From Penaeicola halotolerans (GTDB taxonomy: Bacteria; Bacteroidota; Bacteroidia; Cytophagales; Cyclobacteriaceae), in the NCBI RefSeq assembly GCF_016464625.1, contig NZ_JAEAGO010000003.1:372001-436000 (forward strand): 64,000 nt of DNA, in the 5' to 3' direction. The position numbers and the translations under genes were made by a program. Below the pieces are notes generated by a model, which had not been told where the DNA came from, made no database searches, and saw only the letters and a list, made by a program, of their open reading frames with translations. Positions 17,701 to 25,443 of the stretch are shown here, piece by piece; position 1 is the first letter of the stretch, and each line of letters begins with the position of its first letter.

Positions 17701-18183
17701 AAGTAAATTACCCGCTGTATCAAAAACTTTGACTTCATCCGTTCGGCCTACAGCTATCTGCTTCTGTTCTCCCACATAGCCTACCGCAAACTCCAGATAA
17801 TAGTAGTCTTTATACTTAAAATCTTGAGCTTCAAATGGCACCTCATACCACTTCCCACCCTTTAGATAAAAAGCCACTGGAAGTGATGACCCCGAGTACA
17901 CCCAGATGATCCCGTCTTCATCTTCACGAATTTTAGAGTAAGCAGAAAGCTTGTTGTTGATAGAATCTGGGATATCAAAAGTCTGAAAACCATCAGAATA
18001 TGACACACCGCGAGAAGTAGAAAACCAAATCTGTCCGATATGATCCTGCCCGATATCATAGACGAGATTTGACATAGGAAGTACCCCATTGATATCTGTC
18101 TCCACATAATAATTCTGAGCAGAAAGCCTTCCTCCTACTAAAATTAGGCAGAAAATGAGTGTGCAAAATTTAACTATGTGCAT
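14728..18183 (-). CDS. Reg_prop/Y_Y_Y membrane sensor histidine kinase
   Basis: 1151 residues. A signal peptide (to about residue 22) leads into a periplasmic two-propeller region of Reg_prop repeats (about 25-640; for example DHIGQIWFSTSRGVSYSDG, ENSLWMATSRGIGKLQ and GEIWIGTDRGVYVIG). A Y_Y_Y domain (about 650-735, with LRYYYKLEGYDQDW and FVRYTNLPPGDYKF) and a membrane helix (about 748-768) follow. The cytoplasmic part has a PAS domain (about 795-915), a HisKA domain with FLANMSHEIRTPING (His938) and a complete HATPase domain (GTGLGLSIAKR). Unlike many Bacteroidota hybrids it has no C-terminal receiver or AraC domain, so it must signal to a separate receiver; the flanking receiver hybrids are candidates. 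Single-gene unit with its own terminator. Confidence 0.92.
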   Translation of the reverse strand: MHIVKFCTLIFCLILVGGRLSAQNYYVETDINGVLPMSNLVYDIGQDHIGQIWFSTSRGVSYSDGFQTFDIPDSINNKLSAYSKIREDEDGIIWVYSGSSLPVAFYLKGGKWYEVPFEAQDFKYKDYYYLEFAVGYVGEQKQIAVGRTDEVKVFDTAGNLLYGVDLSNRSVSNNDFLKNLSFYRGELYLGTDEGLFKIKDGQLSKPLLDLSKTPNTIVKSWKIHERSAKWYVLGNDWLGEFKDGELIRILDQGFYKSFLNTRSYTKLSLVDDQLYYIDNSYVRKYNLVTNEKKFVSLYTSMKAAYVNNFFIDRENSLWMATSRGIGKLQSFRFQYFNKDNGLIDDEVSAILELGPDEFLLGSNFGYMFMKDGMVQESQLISDIASQSADKRIINFVKDDDGVIWFSANNSGLGRINQKRQLTWHKPANNEPVSFVDYKDGKLYIATSNNVYLVDNPNELNRLFETPIVFPGYNDQQENFRNFIRRMGVLSDGRIILLHSPNINIKESPTIHNGLILMEGYTFLETDDGILLGNENGLFIYNGVGIKEFRLNDFSVDRPVYALMRTKRGEIWIGTDRGVYVIGVENRISHYTGSRGLIGDEVNRSALIEDSQGRVLIGTEKGVALYDPSEQLDGDASPNVSIKYMQTDAKTIFPLNENQRLSYQENSLDFHFNVISFDSERRLRYYYKLEGYDQDWQTIEIPQQNFVRYTNLPPGDYKFFLKASLDNNLMSEVVSSANIRIARPVYLQTWFLLSVIGFFLLLGYATNSLLNQKKNESKLKYIISEKVEEIQGKELQFRAVWNSTQDAISLSTVDGVYVSVNPSFCELTGLSEQALIGQPYQIIFKDPEFAKTIQIPELNRKEVDAKVAFQTLAPYHSGEKYIEGVISILEIPGFDEPLVMSVIRDVSERKAYETDLIEARDRAEESNRLKSNFLANMSHEIRTPINGIIGMTELLLVKNEHNPELKDNLNDIIQSSERLLDTINAILNLSKIESNRMSIKFELLDITDIVAKVLVPMKALAFKKGLLLSAKYERRPIEIPTDRYLLEMILNNLIGNAVKYTDEGMVQVQVFENAANVIIEIKDTGIGISEEFQKNLFKPFMQESMGLDRKYEGTGLGLSIAKRLIDLINASIEVSSVKGQGSTFRLIIPSKA

Positions 18184-18261
18184 GTCGGGATCGTTGCAAA
18201 ACGCTACAAGATAGAAAATCTCACTAAGCTATAAAATTACATGGATATTGTGATCGATGTT

Positions 18262-18292
18262 TTTGTATAAGAAGCATAATCTCCTATTTTTG
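18262..18292 (+). promoter_or_regulatory. Consensus Bacteroidota promoter of sucD
   Basis: TTTG (18262-18265), a 19-base spacer and TATTTTTG (18285-18292) match the TTTG-N19-TAnnTTTG consensus exactly. The ATG of sucD lies 22 bases further on, giving a short leader. Confidence 0.8.
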
Positions 18293-18314
18293 TGCAAACT
18301 TAAAAATTCGAAAC

Positions 18315-19202
18315 ATGAGTGTTTTAGTTAATAAAAATTCAAAAGTCATCGTTCAAGGCTTCACAGGCTCTGAGGGCACTTTCCATGCACAGCAAATGAT
18401 CGAGTACGGTACAAACGTAGTCGGTGGAGTGACTCCTGGGAAAGGCGGTACCAAGCACCTAGAAAGACCTGTTTTCAATACAGTACAAGACGCAGTAGAA
18501 GCTACAGGAGCAAATGTGACGATCATATTTGTACCACCAGCATTCGCTGCTGATGCGATCATGGAAGCTGCTGATGCGGGCATTCAAGTCATCATCACCA
18601 TCACCGAAGGCATCCCTGTAAAAGATATGATGACTGCTAAAACTTACATCAAAGATAGAGGCGTCACACTCATCGGTCCTAACTGCCCTGGAGTAATCAC
18701 TCCTGGAGAAGCTAAAGTAGGTATCATGCCTGGCTTCGTCTTCAAAACAGGTAGAATCGGTATTGTATCCAAGTCTGGTACTTTGACCTATGAGGCAGCT
18801 GACCAAATCGTCAAAGCAGGTCTTGGTGTATCTACTGCGATCGGTATCGGTGGTGACCCTATCATCGGGACACCAACAAAAGATGCCGTGGAGCTATTGA
18901 TGAATGACCCTGAGACAGACGCGATTGTGATGATCGGTGAGATCGGTGGTAACTACGAAGCAGAAGCTGCTAAATGGATCAAAGCTAATGGCAATAAAAA
19001 ACCTGTAGTTGGATTCATCGCTGGTAAAACAGCCCCAGCTGGTAGAAGAATGGGCCACGCTGGTGCGATCATCGGTGGTGCTGATGATACAGCCGAAGCT
19101 AAAATGCGTATCATGAGAGAAAACGGTATTCATGTAGCCGAATCTCCTGCAGAAATCGGTTCTACGATGCTAAAAGCGCTAGGCAAAACTGTTAATGCTT
19201 AA
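18315..19202 (+). CDS. sucD: Succinyl-CoA ligase (ADP-forming) alpha subunit
   Basis: 295 residues, the standard size. The alpha subunit binds CoA and carries the phosphohistidine of the TCA-cycle reaction succinate + CoA + ATP to succinyl-CoA. The CoA-binding Rossmann domain begins [23 protein letters not shown]. The ligase domain contains [12 protein letters not shown] and the active-site segment [12 protein letters not shown] with His248. The gene stands alone between its own promoter and terminator; sucC is not adjacent, which is common in Bacteroidota. It is conspicuously less A/T-rich than neighbouring genes, as expected for a highly expressed enzyme. Confidence 0.97.
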   Translation: MSVLVNKNSKVIVQGFTGSEGTFHAQQMIEYGTNVVGGVTPGKGGTKHLERPVFNTVQDAVEATGANVTIIFVPPAFAADAIMEAADAGIQVIITITEGIPVKDMMTAKTYIKDRGVTLIGPNCPGVITPGEAKVGIMPGFVFKTGRIGIVSKSGTLTYEAADQIVKAGLGVSTAIGIGGDPIIGTPTKDAVELLMNDPETDAIVMIGEIGGNYEAEAAKWIKANGNKKPVVGFIAGKTAPAGRRMGHAGAIIGGADDTAEAKMRIMRENGIHVAESPAEIGSTMLKALGKTVNA

Positions 19203-19222
19203 ATAGCCTTAACTCATCATAT

Positions 19223-19253
19223 AAGCTCTCCATTGATTTGGAGAGCTTTTTTT
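19223..19253 (+). terminator. Rho-independent terminator of sucD
   Basis: AAGCTCTCC, an 8-base loop, GGAGAGCTT and a T-run begin 21 bases after the sucD stop. This hairpin argues against the upstream ATG at 19233 as the start of the following ABC-F gene. Confidence 0.9.
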
Positions 19254-19291
19254 ATGTTTACCCTATACTGTGGCGAGATAGATAATTCACT

Positions 19292-19299
19292 TATCTTTG
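19292..19299 (+). promoter_or_regulatory. Candidate -7 element of the ABC-F gene
   Basis: TATCTTTG matches TAnnTTTG and lies 20 bases before the ATG at 19320, so transcription would start inside the longer reading frame and exclude the upstream start. No good -33 element was seen. Confidence 0.4.
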
Positions 19300-19319
19300 C
19301 CCCTTCAAATAACCCTTTT

Positions 19320-20957
19320 ATGATCTCTGTTGACAATATCACCGTCCAACATGGCGGCTCTGCATTATTTAGCAATGTTTCATTTTCCATCAATGAAACA
19401 GACAAAATAGCCCTCATGGGTAAAAACGGTGCAGGGAAATCTACCCTCCTTAAAATCATCGCTGGTGCTAGCAAAGCCACTTCAGGTGCTATCTCTGCTC
19501 CTAAAGATGCTGTCATTGCTTACTTGCCACAGCACTTGCTAACTGCGGATGATTGCTCTGTAAGAGATGAAGCCGCCAAGGCTTTTGCTTCCTATTTGAG
19601 TATGAAATCTGAGATCGATCGACTCAATGAGGAGTTGACAGTGAGAACTGATTATGACTCAGAAGACTACTACAAGATCATCGAACAGGTCTCCGAACTC
19701 AGCGAGAAGTTTTATGCTATAGAGGAGGTCAACTATGAAGCTGAAGTAGAGAAAGTTTTGCTAGGTCTAGGGTTTGAAAGGGCTGATTTGGATAGATCTA
19801 CTGCTGAATTTTCTGGAGGTTGGCGCATGCGTATTGAGTTGGCCAAAATCCTGCTCCAAAAGCCCGACCTCATCTTACTCGATGAGCCTACCAACCACCT
19901 AGACATAGAATCTATTCAGTGGCTAGAAGAGTTCCTCACTGAGAAAGCCAAAGCTGTTGTAGTGATTTCTCACGATAGAGCCTTTGTAGACAACATCACT
20001 AATAGAACCATAGAAGTCACTATGGGGAGGATATATGACTACAAAGCCAAATACTCTCACTACTTAGAGCTGAGAAAAGAACGCAGAGAACAACAACAAA
20101 AGCATTATGATGAGCAACAGAAGTTCATAGCAGAGACCACTCAGTTCATCGAAAGATTCAAGGGTACTTATTCCAAGACTTTGCAAGTACAGTCCCGAGT
20201 GAAAATGCTAGAAAAGCTTGAACTAGTAGAAGTAGATGAAGTGGATACCTCTGCACTTCGATTGAGATTTCCACCAGCTCCTAGGTCTGGAAAATATCCT
20301 GTGAAAGTAGAAGGACTCTCCAAGTCTTATGGTGATCATATCGTTTTCAAAAATGCCGATATGACCATAGAACTAGGGCAAAAAGTGGCCTTTGTCGGTA
20401 AAAATGGAGAAGGTAAATCTACGATGATCAAAGCCATCATGGGTGAGATCGACTTTGAGGGGAACTGTGAAGTAGGTCACAATGTCAAAATAGGCTATTT
20501 TGCTCAAAATCAAGCTTCGCTTCTTGATGAAAGTTTGACCATATTCGAAACCATAGATCAAATCGCAGTCGGTGAAATCCGCTCTAAGATAAAAGATCTG
20601 CTTGGAGCATTTATGTTCAAAGGAGATGACATCAATAAAAAAGTAAAAGTACTCTCTGGAGGAGAGAAGACCAGATTGGCAATGATCAAACTCTTATTGG
20701 AGCCAGTTAACCTATTGATCCTTGATGAACCTACCAATCACTTGGATATGAAAACTAAGGACATCATCAAAGATGCACTCAAGGATTTTGATGGCACATT
20801 GATACTGGTTTCCCACGACAGAGATTTTCTAGATGGTCTTGCCGAGAAGGTGTTTGAGTTTGGTAATAAGCGCGTCAAAGAACATTTTGAAGATATTAAT
20901 GGCTTCTTGAGAAATAAGAAATTGGAAAACCTAAGAGAAGTAGAAAGAAAAGCATAA
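19320..20957 (+). CDS. ABC-F family ATPase (ribosome-associated, Uup/EttA-like)
   Basis: About 545 residues from ATG 19320 (MISVDNITVQHGG). The longer frame from 19233 would run through the sucD terminator and precede the predicted promoter. Two ATPase domains lack any membrane part. NBD1 has GKNGAGKST, FSGGWRMRIELAKILL and LLDEPTNHLD; NBD2 has GKNGEGKST, LSGGEKTRLAMIKLLL and LILDEPTNHLD. Between them lies the charged P-site tRNA interaction-type linker (RKERREQQQKHYDEQQK). ABC-F proteins act at the ribosome in translation quality control or antibiotic protection. There is no feature pointing to a resistance role, so a housekeeping translation factor is the best guess. Confidence 0.9.
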   Translation: MISVDNITVQHGGSALFSNVSFSINETDKIALMGKNGAGKSTLLKIIAGASKATSGAISAPKDAVIAYLPQHLLTADDCSVRDEAAKAFASYLSMKSEIDRLNEELTVRTDYDSEDYYKIIEQVSELSEKFYAIEEVNYEAEVEKVLLGLGFERADLDRSTAEFSGGWRMRIELAKILLQKPDLILLDEPTNHLDIESIQWLEEFLTEKAKAVVVISHDRAFVDNITNRTIEVTMGRIYDYKAKYSHYLELRKERREQQQKHYDEQQKFIAETTQFIERFKGTYSKTLQVQSRVKMLEKLELVEVDEVDTSALRLRFPPAPRSGKYPVKVEGLSKSYGDHIVFKNADMTIELGQKVAFVGKNGEGKSTMIKAIMGEIDFEGNCEVGHNVKIGYFAQNQASLLDESLTIFETIDQIAVGEIRSKIKDLLGAFMFKGDDINKKVKVLSGGEKTRLAMIKLLLEPVNLLILDEPTNHLDMKTKDIIKDALKDFDGTLILVSHDRDFLDGLAEKVFEFGNKRVKEHFEDINGFLRNKKLENLREVERKA

Positions 20958-20968
20958 ACTCTCTTATC

Positions 20969-21007
20969 AAAAAGCTCCTGATAATTACTCATTATCAGGA
21001 GCTTTTT
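20969..21007. terminator. Strong bidirectional terminator
   Basis: AAAAAGCTCCTGATAAT, loop TACTC, ATTATCAGGAGCTTTTT: a perfect 17-bp stem with T-runs both ways, placed between convergent genes (ABC-F and the S45 acylase). Confidence 0.92.
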
Positions 21008-21022
21008 GGTTTAATGACTCCA

Positions 21023-23104
21023 CTACTTTCTAGGCTCATACACACGCTTGGCATATTTTAAGACAGAGTCTTTATCAAGCGTCATAGGTTTGAGCTTCTG
21101 CTGTACAAAAAGCTCCATTTGATCAGCATAGTGGGGACTATTTGGTTGATTGGAGGCACCATAAGCATTGATAGTCTCTATGACAGGCAATCCTGCTCCA
21201 AAACGCACCATCATGATGTATGACTCCCCTTGCACACCTTTTCGCATTCCTGCTTGGTGAGGTTCAGACCTCATCGCTGACAAGACATCTTCTAATCCAA
21301 AAAGTGGGAGCTCTTTCTTTCCTCTGACTAATTTCTGATAGGTACCTAGATCGACCAATTCATTATCAAAATAAATTTCAAAATGTCTCTTAGCAGAAGT
21401 CAGCGCCTGTATAGCTTGTTCTTCTTTGAGTTTAGCATCTTGGATTTCTAGACTATCTCGCTGAAAATAGTACACATAAGCAAAAAGTGCCGCTCCTTTA
21501 CTATCTGTACTTGCATTTTTATCCCAATGCTTCAAAGTTTCTATTTGCTGAGATATATCAGGATATTTGCTTACCTCTAGTTCAAAAAGTGTCTGTACAT
21601 CCACCTTGAATGCTAAGGAATCTGGTAATTGCTTATCAAACTTGATCTTTTTAAAATCTTCATAAGAAAGCCTAGTCGTATCAGACATCCACTCTCTAAA
21701 TCTCAAAGAGCGATTGTTATCACTTAGTAAATAATCCATCGACTTAGGATAGTCTGTGGGATGGAGATTATCTGCTAAACCACTGGCTTTAAACGGAGAG
21801 TGATTCGTGTTGTACAAATATCCTGATAGAGGATTGAGCTGCTGAGGAAGTGTGTCAAATGGATAATAACTATCCCAGAGTTTATCCTTTTTGTCACCTA
21901 ACAAAACGCCTGTGTAATCATAAGCTTCATTCCTGATAGGCAGCAGCGCATTGCTCACAAAATATATCGTATCATATTTGTCCGCATAGACAGTATTGAA
22001 TCCCGTCAGCGCCATCATGTCCATGGCCTTTTTGAATTCGGTATAACTCTTAGCCTTATTCATATGATACCACTGCTCTGGTGCTCTGATCTCCTCTAAA
22101 GCACCTGTTTTGATACTGTAAGCCCCTTGACTATTGATCAGTGTAGGGCCATAGATACTCTTCCACACCTTCTTAGGTACTGGAACTGTGATCATATCCC
22201 AGAGCTTTACCTTTAGCCAAACACGCCTCTCTTCAAGCGCAAGCCATTCACCATCTACTTCATAGAATAGGTCCTTTTCAGGATGCATTTTCAATTGAAA
22301 TACATCTAGCTTATCTGGACGATTGACGGTATGCGCCCAACCCAAGTGTTCATTTACGCCATGAAAAATAGTCATTCCACCAGGAAAAAGTCCTCCAATA
22401 ATGTTCCAACCTTCTTCAGATTGTAAATGTGCTTCATACCAAGCGACAGGTCCTTCTAGTGGCTGATGGGAGTTGATCGCTAAGAATGCTTCTCTAGTAT
22501 CAGTCCTTGTTGGATGAATGGCGATAGCATTTGAGCCTTGATTGGGAGTCTGTTCTATCGCTTGGTCAATGGTCTCCTCTACGATAGCTTTTACAGCTTT
22601 GTCAGCCCCAGACATCTGAGCTAGTGACAAGATATAAGCACTCGTGATATCTTGTGTGCTGACTGGAAAAGCATCTCGCAACAATACCCTCTCAGGATAA
22701 GCCAAAGCAAAATCATTCATCCCTGCGGCATAGGCTTTCATCATACTACGAAACTGAGGACTAAAGTCATCAAATTTAGCAGCTGCTATCTCCCTAGTTT
22801 CTAATAAGTGAACAAAGAAATCAATGGCAGCACCTTCCTCACCAAAAGCTCTCCCCACCATGCCCTTACCAGCCAAAAGAGTTTTCTGAATAGTCTCAAA
22901 ATCATCCTCTGCATGTGCCCAAGCCAAACCGTAAACAACCTCCACATCAGTCGGTGCAAAAATATGTGGGACACCAAAGTCATCTCTGACGATTTGAATC
23001 TCTGATGTATCAAAACCAGATGGTGCATATGTGTCAGCTGAACAAGCCACTAGCCATAAAAAAGCACCCATGCAGGCCGTATATTTTGATAGTTTCAAAA
23101 TCAT
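21023..23104 (-). CDS. Penicillin-acylase family (S45) lipoprotein
   Basis: 693 residues. The signal ends in LVAC with Cys21, so it is probably a lipoprotein on the outer membrane. The Ntn-hydrolase family S45 is recognised by the alpha-chain motif IVRDDFGVPHIFAPTDVEVVYGLAWAHAEDDF and the processing site PNQG/SNAIAI with nucleophile Ser191, followed by LAINSHQPLEGP. These enzymes self-cleave and hydrolyse amide bonds of acylated substrates (penicillins, acyl-homoserine lactones or others); the substrate cannot be read from sequence. It is a single gene between terminators. A second, unrelated-in-detail S45 enzyme lies at 44645-47080. Confidence 0.88.
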   Translation of the reverse strand: MILKLSKYTACMGAFLWLVACSADTYAPSGFDTSEIQIVRDDFGVPHIFAPTDVEVVYGLAWAHAEDDFETIQKTLLAGKGMVGRAFGEEGAAIDFFVHLLETREIAAAKFDDFSPQFRSMMKAYAAGMNDFALAYPERVLLRDAFPVSTQDITSAYILSLAQMSGADKAVKAIVEETIDQAIEQTPNQGSNAIAIHPTRTDTREAFLAINSHQPLEGPVAWYEAHLQSEEGWNIIGGLFPGGMTIFHGVNEHLGWAHTVNRPDKLDVFQLKMHPEKDLFYEVDGEWLALEERRVWLKVKLWDMITVPVPKKVWKSIYGPTLINSQGAYSIKTGALEEIRAPEQWYHMNKAKSYTEFKKAMDMMALTGFNTVYADKYDTIYFVSNALLPIRNEAYDYTGVLLGDKKDKLWDSYYPFDTLPQQLNPLSGYLYNTNHSPFKASGLADNLHPTDYPKSMDYLLSDNNRSLRFREWMSDTTRLSYEDFKKIKFDKQLPDSLAFKVDVQTLFELEVSKYPDISQQIETLKHWDKNASTDSKGAALFAYVYYFQRDSLEIQDAKLKEEQAIQALTSAKRHFEIYFDNELVDLGTYQKLVRGKKELPLFGLEDVLSAMRSEPHQAGMRKGVQGESYIMMVRFGAGLPVIETINAYGASNQPNSPHYADQMELFVQQKLKPMTLDKDSVLKYAKRVYEPRK

Positions 23105-23167
23105 GTCGATTGGTGTTTAAATACTTCACTTTTACAGAGTCAAAAGATAAGCTTAAGCATCGCTCAT

Positions 23168-23197
23168 AAAAAAAACCGCTCCATGACTGAAGCGGTT
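23168..23197 (-). terminator. Rho-independent terminator of rny
   Basis: Minus-strand RNA: AACCGCT, 10-base loop, AGCGGTT followed by a long T-run (A-run at 23168-23175 on the plus strand), starting about 19 bases after the rny stop. Confidence 0.88.
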
Positions 23198-23215
23198 AGT
23201 ATTTTTTATAAAAGA

Positions 23216-24784
23216 TTACTTAGCATAATTGACTGCTCTCATCTCTCTGATCACTGTGATCTTGATCTGTCCAGGATACTGCATTTCTTTTTCGATCTTC
23301 TGAGAGATGTCGAAGGACAACTGACCAGCGCGCTCATCTGTTACATTTTCAGCATCTACCATGACTCTGAGCTCTCTCCCTGCTTGCATCGCATAGCACT
23401 TATTTACTCCATCAAAGCTCAAAGCCATATTTTCGAGTTCATGCAAACGCTTGATATAGCTATCCATGATCTCTCTACGTGCACCTGGCCTAGAGCCTGA
23501 TACCGCATCGCAAGCTTGTACGATGGGTGAAATCATAGAAGTCATCTCCACTTCATCGTGGTGAGCACCGATGGCATTGCACACTTCAGGATGCTCTTTG
23601 TATTTCTTGGCCAGCTCCATACCCAATACTGCGTGTGGCAGTTCAGCTTCTTCTGGATATACTTTACCGATATCATGAAGTAGACCTGCGCGCTTAGCCA
23701 GTTTAGCATTGAGCCCAAGCTCAGCTGCCATCGTAGCACATAGCTTGGCTACTTCTCTTGAGTGTTGCAGCAAGTTCTGCCCATAGGAAGATCTAAATCT
23801 CATACGACCAACCAATCTGATCAACTCAGGATGCAAGCCATGAATACCCAAATCAATAGCAGTACGCTCCCCGATTTCGATGATTTCTTCCTCTATATTT
23901 TTTTCAGTCTTCGCTACTATCTCCTCGATTCTAGCTGGATGGATACGTCCATCCTGCACCAGTCTATGAAGAGATAGTCTAGCGATCTCTCTCCGTACAG
24001 GATCAAAACCTGAAATAATGATCGCCTCTGGCGTATCATCTACTACGATCTCTACACCTGTAGCAGCTTCTAATGCACGGATATTTCTTCCTTCTCTACC
24101 GATGATTTTCCCTTTGATATCATCACTTTCGATATTGAATACCGACACGCAGTTTTCAATTGCATGCTCTGTAGCTGTACGCTGAATAGTATCCAAGACT
24201 ACTTTCTTGGCCTGCTTAGTAGCGGTGAGCTTAGCTTCATCTAGGATGTCTTTGATATGAGAAGAGGCTTTAGTTTGTGCCTCATCTTTGAGGGTTTCTA
24301 CTAACTGATCCCTTGCTTCATCAGCTGTCAAATTGGAGATTTTCTCTAACTCAGCGATTTTGAGTTTCGTGACTTTATCTAACTCATCCTTCTTGACTTG
24401 TAGCGAGTGTAGTTGAGCCGAAAGATTTTCTTTCATACTCTCTAGCTCCGCCTCTTGTCTCTTCACTTGCTCCATCTGCTTAGAGATCACTTGTTCTCTT
24501 TGCTTGAGCTTATTTTCATTAGTGATGATGATGTTCTTTTTCTTATTGAGCTCTTCTTCGTATTCCGTTTTGAGTTTGAAATACTTCTCTTTAGCTTCTA
24601 AAATGCGGTCTTTCTTGATGCTTTCAGCATTGATTTCCGCCTCTTTCAAGATCATCTTAGCCTTCTCTCTGGCCTCTCTTTCAGATTTTTTATTGAATTT
24701 CTTGAGCAAAATACGCCCTACGAATACTCCCAGTCCACCTGCAATAACTGCCGTGATGATGACCACTAAAATATATTGTTCCAT
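23216..24784 (-). CDS. rny: Ribonuclease Y
   Basis: 522 residues, the usual length. An N-terminal membrane helix (about 4-26) anchors a long coiled coil (about 30-205). A KH domain follows (about 212-275) with the GxxG loop GREG at 229-232, and then an HD domain with HSREVAKLC and the metal-binding His370-Asp371 in [19 protein letters not shown]. It is the membrane-bound endoribonuclease that starts mRNA decay. It is the last gene of a run pheT, coiled-coil gene, zapA, rny, 68 bases after zapA, and is followed by a clear terminator. Confidence 0.96.
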   Translation of the reverse strand: MEQYILVVIITAVIAGGLGVFVGRILLKKFNKKSEREAREKAKMILKEAEINAESIKKDRILEAKEKYFKLKTEYEEELNKKKNIIITNENKLKQREQVISKQMEQVKRQEAELESMKENLSAQLHSLQVKKDELDKVTKLKIAELEKISNLTADEARDQLVETLKDEAQTKASSHIKDILDEAKLTATKQAKKVVLDTIQRTATEHAIENCVSVFNIESDDIKGKIIGREGRNIRALEAATGVEIVVDDTPEAIIISGFDPVRREIARLSLHRLVQDGRIHPARIEEIVAKTEKNIEEEIIEIGERTAIDLGIHGLHPELIRLVGRMRFRSSYGQNLLQHSREVAKLCATMAAELGLNAKLAKRAGLLHDIGKVYPEEAELPHAVLGMELAKKYKEHPEVCNAIGAHHDEVEMTSMISPIVQACDAVSGSRPGARREIMDSYIKRLHELENMALSFDGVNKCYAMQAGRELRVMVDAENVTDERAGQLSFDISQKIEKEMQYPGQIKITVIREMRAVNYAK

Positions 24785-24852
24785 TTGTGCTTATAATTTG
24801 ATAAACACCGGAGGAAATATGGCCTGCCTCTAAAAATAAGAAGGATATTACA

Positions 24853-25137
24853 TTAAACTTGGGTAGCTATCAATTGACTCAATGCCTGTATTCTATCAGC
24901 GATGTAGTCCTGATCTTGGTTCGTATTTTCCCTTGCCTCTAGTACCGCCACTGTGCTATCGAAAGCGACCATGGCTAAAAGGTCTTGCTTATCATCCAAC
25001 CCAAACTGCTCCCTATAATTTTTCAATTTCTCATTGATCAGCTTTCCGGCTTGGCGTATCCTCGCCTCTTCCTCGGCCTTCACCTTCATGGGATACTCTC
25101 TATCGCCTATTTTGATCCTAATTGAAAGCTGCTCCAT
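24853..25137 (-). CDS. zapA: Cell division protein ZapA
   Basis: 94 residues. The ZapA fold is visible: an N-terminal strand segment LSIRIKIGDREYPMKVKAEEEARIRQAGKLINEKLKNY, then a long helix ending in a C-terminal coiled coil (IADRIQALSQLIATQ). ZapA tetramers bundle FtsZ filaments at midcell. It follows a small coiled-coil gene by 9 bases and precedes rny, an order common in Bacteroidota. Confidence 0.9.
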   Translation of the reverse strand: MEQLSIRIKIGDREYPMKVKAEEEARIRQAGKLINEKLKNYREQFGLDDKQDLLAMVAFDSTVAVLEARENTNQDQDYIADRIQALSQLIATQV

Positions 25138-25146
25138 AATGAGTTC

Positions 25147-25434
25147 CTACTCAGATAAGTAGGCTATTATATGATCGATTTCTTTAATGTATTGATTAAT
25201 CCTTTTCTTAAGTTCAGCCGCTTCTATATTTTCAACCGGCATACTTTTTACAAGTTTAGTTATTTTTATTTGATTTTGAAAGTCATTCAAGAGCTGGTCT
25301 TTTTTATTATTTTCTGCCTTCAAAACAGCATTTTCTTGCTGAAGCTGAGCACAGGTAGCACGCAAAGTCTGATACTCCCCTAGGAGATGCTTGACTTTGG
25401 CTTCTAATATGTCGAGCTGTGCTGATGAAGACAT
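25147..25434 (-). CDS. Small coiled-coil protein upstream of zapA
   Basis: 95 residues, nearly all helical: a heptad-rich coiled coil (about 5-60, LDILEAKVKHLLGEYQTLRATCAQLQQENAVLKAEN), then a short second helix (ELKKRINQYIKEIDHIIAYL). No signal peptide, membrane segment or catalytic motif. It lies 9 bases after pheT and 9 bases before zapA. The size, coiled coil and neighbour resemble ZapB-type division proteins, but this is inference from context, not recognisable homology. Confidence 0.75.
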   Translation of the reverse strand: MSSSAQLDILEAKVKHLLGEYQTLRATCAQLQQENAVLKAENNKKDQLLNDFQNQIKITKLVKSMPVENIEAAELKKRINQYIKEIDHIIAYLSE

Positions 25435-25443
25435 GGCTTTCTA

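Noticed and set aside
18353-18806. Minus-strand frames opposite sucD
   Set aside because: They are antisense shadows caused by the codon bias of a highly expressed gene.
19233-19319. Upstream ATG of the ABC-F gene
   Set aside because: The first 29 codons lie in the sucD terminator and upstream of a predicted promoter; homology-like sequence begins at ATG 19320.
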